Assembly (NCBI GenBank): GCA_023664325.1
Contig: JAMPFS010000059.1
Location: 1 to 15,737 of the forward strand
DNA: 15,737 bases
Direction of reading: 5' to 3'
From: Clostridium sp.
Lineage (GTDB): Bacteria; Bacillota; Clostridia; Lachnospirales; Lachnospiraceae
The notes below the pieces were generated by a model that ran no database searches, was not told where the DNA came from, and saw only the letters and a list, made by a program, of their open reading frames with translations. How positions within the stretch are numbered: position 1 is the first letter of the stretch; every line of letters begins with the position of its first letter. Below, in pieces: positions 13,623-15,737 of the stretch. A program made the translations under genes and the position numbers.

Positions 13623-14903
13623 TTATAATACTTTCATGCCTCCATATTTACGGATTTTTAGTATATTGCAGGAGCCATCGCCAAAGATGGCATCCATTGC
13701 ATGTTTGTATTCCTGTACAGATGAATTTTTGACAAATGCCTGAATCGTGCCGGCAAAACCGCCGCCGTGTACCCGGCTGACACCGTTCTTACCCAGTATG
13801 CTGTCACTGACGGCAAGGGCTACGGAAACATTCTGATGCGCAACATCATGACTGGTATATACGTTTTGTAAATATTTAAAGGAGGAATCACCAGAGGCTT
13901 TTACCGTATCCAGAAAATCCATAAAATTGTCAGCCTGTAATGCACAGACTTCTTCCCTCACCCGTTCATTTTCCTCAATAAAATGTATGGCACGGAGCAG
14001 CGCGCGGTCATTTATTGTCTCCCTTATGTGATTGAGGTTTGCAAAGAGTTCCTCTCTGGTTACATCTCTTAAGACCTTTTTTCCAAAATAGGCGGCAACC
14101 CTTTTCATTTCTTCCGGAACAGCGGCATAATCGGCTGTCAAATCGGCATGGGAGCCTTTTGTGTCTGTAATGCAAAGGCTGTATCCATGCGCGTCAAGAT
14201 CAAATTCAATCCGGTTGACAACCGGGTTTTCAGGATGTTCAAAATCAATGTGAACCAGATTTCCCACGGAACATGCCATTTGATCCATAAGTCCGCATGG
14301 TTTTCCGAAATATACATTTTCTGCGAACTGCCCAATCATGGCAATCTCGACCGGAGATATTGACATATCATTATAAAGACCGGACAAAATCGTGCCAATG
14401 ATCGTCTCAAATGCGGCAGACGAGGAAAGCCCTGCGCCAATCAAAACATCACTGGTAACATATGCCTGAAAACCGCCAATGTTGTACCCATGCTCTCTCG
14501 TTCCGGCGAGTACTCCACGGATTAAGGAGGCTGTCGTTCCTTCCTCCGAAGCCTTCTTTTCAAGATCATCAAGAGTTATTGTGAGCAGATCATACCCATC
14601 CGAAATAATCTTTACAACCGGTTCATCCAACTTCTTTACCACAGCAATGGCATCATTGTTGATAGAAGCTGCCAATACTTCACCATGCTGGTGGTCTGTA
14701 TGGTTGCCTCCAATCTCACTCCTTCCCGGCGCGCTGTAGATCTCAATTTCACTGCTGCCAAAAACTTCCTCGTACTCCCGTAAGGCATTGATATACCGGT
14801 CTGTCTGATAGCCGACCTTCTCTTTGTCAACATAAATATCCATCAACAAATCCCTGTATGCCTGATTCTGTAATTCCGTTTGCAGCACCCCTGTATTCTT
14901 CAT
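13623..14903 (-). CDS. galK: Galactokinase family GHMP kinase
   Basis: A 426-residue protein; galactokinases usually have about 390, the excess being an N-terminal extension. Motifs: YSAPGRSEIGGNHTDHQHG (56-74, galactokinase signature), IGAGLSSSAAFE (155-166, GHMP ATP-binding loop), CGLMDQMACSVG (203-214, catalytic Asp207), and RVHGGGFAGTIQAFV near the C-terminus. It phosphorylates galactose at C1 for the Leloir pathway. The usual Glu of GEHTD is Asn (GGNHTD), which I associate with a clostridial branch, so a different hexose or hexosamine cannot be ruled out. AAAAGGAGG lies 8 bases before the ATG. No galT, galE or transporter is next to it in this window. Confidence 0.9.
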   Translation of the reverse strand: MKNTGVLQTELQNQAYRDLLMDIYVDKEKVGYQTDRYINALREYEEVFGSSEIEIYSAPGRSEIGGNHTDHQHGEVLAASINNDAIAVVKKLDEPVVKIISDGYDLLTITLDDLEKKASEEGTTASLIRGVLAGTREHGYNIGGFQAYVTSDVLIGAGLSSSAAFETIIGTILSGLYNDMSISPVEIAMIGQFAENVYFGKPCGLMDQMACSVGNLVHIDFEHPENPVVNRIEFDLDAHGYSLCITDTKGSHADLTADYAAVPEEMKRVAAYFGKKVLRDVTREELFANLNHIRETINDRALLRAIHFIEENERVREEVCALQADNFMDFLDTVKASGDSSFKYLQNVYTSHDVAHQNVSVALAVSDSILGKNGVSRVHGGGFAGTIQAFVKNSSVQEYKHAMDAIFGDGSCNILKIRKYGGMKVL

Positions 14904-14965
14904 GCGATTTGCCTCCTTTTCGAACTCATCCCTATGTTACCATGAGCAGAAAAGAAGGACAAGGA

Positions 14966-14987
14966 GTTTCAGCTAATTAGTTGAAAC
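14966..14987. promoter_or_regulatory. 22-bp operator-like palindrome upstream of galK
   Basis: GTTTCA-GCTAATTAGT-TGAAAC, symmetric except for one position pair, about 60 bp before the galK start and 45 bp before the antitoxin -35. It has no T-run and suits a dimeric repressor site better than a terminator. The regulator is unknown. Confidence 0.5.
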
Positions 14988-15031
14988 TATAGCCCGGAAA
15001 AGTGCTGTAGATGCGACTTTCCTGATTTATC

Positions 15032-15060
15032 TTGCTAGAATTCAATTTTAGGCATATAAT
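15032..15060 (+). promoter_or_regulatory. Promoter of the toxin-antitoxin operon
   Basis: TTGCTA (15032-15037), a 17-bp spacer, and a perfect TATAAT (15055-15060). The following TATTAGTAATATA is nearly palindromic and could be the antitoxin's own operator. Confidence 0.7.
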
Positions 15061-15118
15061 ATTAGTAATATAAACAACTGCAAAACAACTACGATATGAA
15101 GTGGAATGGAGGTATATT

Positions 15119-15418
15119 ATGGCAGAACAGGTATTGATTCAGTTTCGTGCAGATAAAGCATTAAAACAGGAGGTGACAGAAATTTACGAATCTCTTGGGA
15201 TGGATTTACCCACGGCATTACGCATGTTTATGAATAAAAGCAAAATGGTCAGGGGTGTTCCGTTTGATGTAAGACTTCCAGAAAATACAGTTACAAGGGC
15301 AGAGGCAATAAGAGCTTTTGAGGACTTGCGGGCGCAAGCCAGTGATCTTCCAGAGATGACATTAGAAGAAATCAATGCAGAAATATCGGCGGCAAGGGCA
15401 GAAAGAAAAAAGAGGTAA
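15119..15418 (+). CDS. RelB/DinJ family antitoxin
   Basis: 99 residues. The N-terminal VLIQFRADKALKQEVTEIYESLGMDLPTALRMFMNKS is the ribbon-helix-helix DNA-binding fold of RelB/DinJ antitoxins. The middle GVPFDVRLP is also typical of the family. The C-terminal tail (MTLEEINAEISAARAERKKR) is helical and charged and would wrap the toxin. ATG at 15119 follows GGAGG; a longer in-frame start at 15101 lacks a ribosome site. The operon continues with a PIN-domain gene four bases later. Such antitoxins repress their own promoter. Confidence 0.88.
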   Translation: MAEQVLIQFRADKALKQEVTEIYESLGMDLPTALRMFMNKSKMVRGVPFDVRLPENTVTRAEAIRAFEDLRAQASDLPEMTLEEINAEISAARAERKKR

Positions 15419-15422
15419 TAGC

Positions 15423-15695
15423 ATGGTATATTATGCGGTAATAGACACAAATGTATTTATATCTGCCCTTCTATCAAAACATAGTGATGCGGCGACAGTA
15501 AAAGTGCTGCGGGCAGTTTGGGATGGCAGAATCGTGCCGCTGTATCATAATGAGATTTTGGCTGAATATGATGAAGTGCTTCATAGGGAGAAGTTTCATT
15601 TTAAAGAGAACTCTATACAGATGGTACTTACAGCGGTTAAAGAATTTGGCATAGAGGTTTTTCCGCAGCCTACAGGAGAAATCCTCCCTATTTAG
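15423..15695 (+). CDS. PIN-domain toxin, C-terminally truncated
   Basis: 90 residues of a PIN-family toxin (COG1569 type): YYAVIDTNVFISALLS with Asp8, then LYHNEILAEYDEVLHREKF with Glu44, and a final GIEVFPQPTGEILPI. In complete relatives, about 140 residues long, the GE.LP segment continues with Asp residues that finish the metal site (LPDxxD). Here LP is followed by Ile and a TAG, so the last third and two catalytic acids are missing. The following 40 bp are low-complexity T-rich and unlike the gene. I read it as truncated by an insertion or deletion near 15690, making an inactive RNase likely. Translation is probably coupled to the antitoxin. Confidence 0.75.
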   Translation: MVYYAVIDTNVFISALLSKHSDAATVKVLRAVWDGRIVPLYHNEILAEYDEVLHREKFHFKENSIQMVLTAVKEFGIEVFPQPTGEILPI

Positions 15696-15737
15696 TCAAG
15701 TCTTTTTTTCCTTATTTTTCAAGGATTTTTTAGCTAC

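Overview
The window looks like an anaerobic Gram-positive Firmicute, most likely Lachnospiraceae. The signs are strong AGGAGG ribosome sites, a pyruvate formate-lyase operon, a 2[4Fe-4S] ferredoxin, an Rpn-family nuclease of the type common in that family, a GGDEF receptor with a multi-helix membrane region, and a galactokinase of the GGNHTD type. No rRNA, tRNA or CRISPR array was seen.

Left part (1-4510) is accessory DNA. It starts with an Rpn/PD-(D/E)XK nuclease gene and its terminator, then a 57-residue protein resembling DUF3006 and a minus-strand scrap of another Rpn-like gene. Next comes a very AT-rich Thoeris-like anti-phage module: a TIR gene (thsB-like, plus strand) facing a SIR2+SLOG gene (thsA-like, minus strand). 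The two are convergent, overlap by 38 bp at their 3' ends, and are enclosed by a 66-bp inverted repeat with 62 matches. The repeat belongs to a family of GGATAAT/ATTATCC hairpins with further copies to the left. The thsA reading frame is broken by one base, exactly where SIR2 passes into SLOG, and its expected SIR2 catalytic His is Asn.

Middle part (4511-6268, minus strand) has a Gfo/Idh/MocA oxidoreductase inside a 17-bp perfect inverted repeat, then a stump of a GGDEF-type receptor that keeps only its membrane anchor and extracellular sensor.

Core part (6522-10626, plus strand) is fermentation. A strong promoter drives a pyruvate formate-lyase that is naturally in pieces: a 680-residue core without the glycyl-radical tail, a 72-residue Cys-containing relative of that tail, and an 80-residue protein carrying the glycyl-radical motif. 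After a terminator-like hairpin come the activase pflA, an unrecognised 60-residue protein, and a ferredoxin with its own promoter and terminator.

Right part (10659-15737) holds an intact membrane diguanylate cyclase (minus), a divergent ATP-type phosphofructokinase (plus), a galactokinase (minus) and a RelB/DinJ-PIN toxin-antitoxin pair whose toxin is cut short near the window edge. Phosphofructokinase and galactokinase feed sugars to pyruvate, which the formate-lyase converts to acetyl-CoA and formate.
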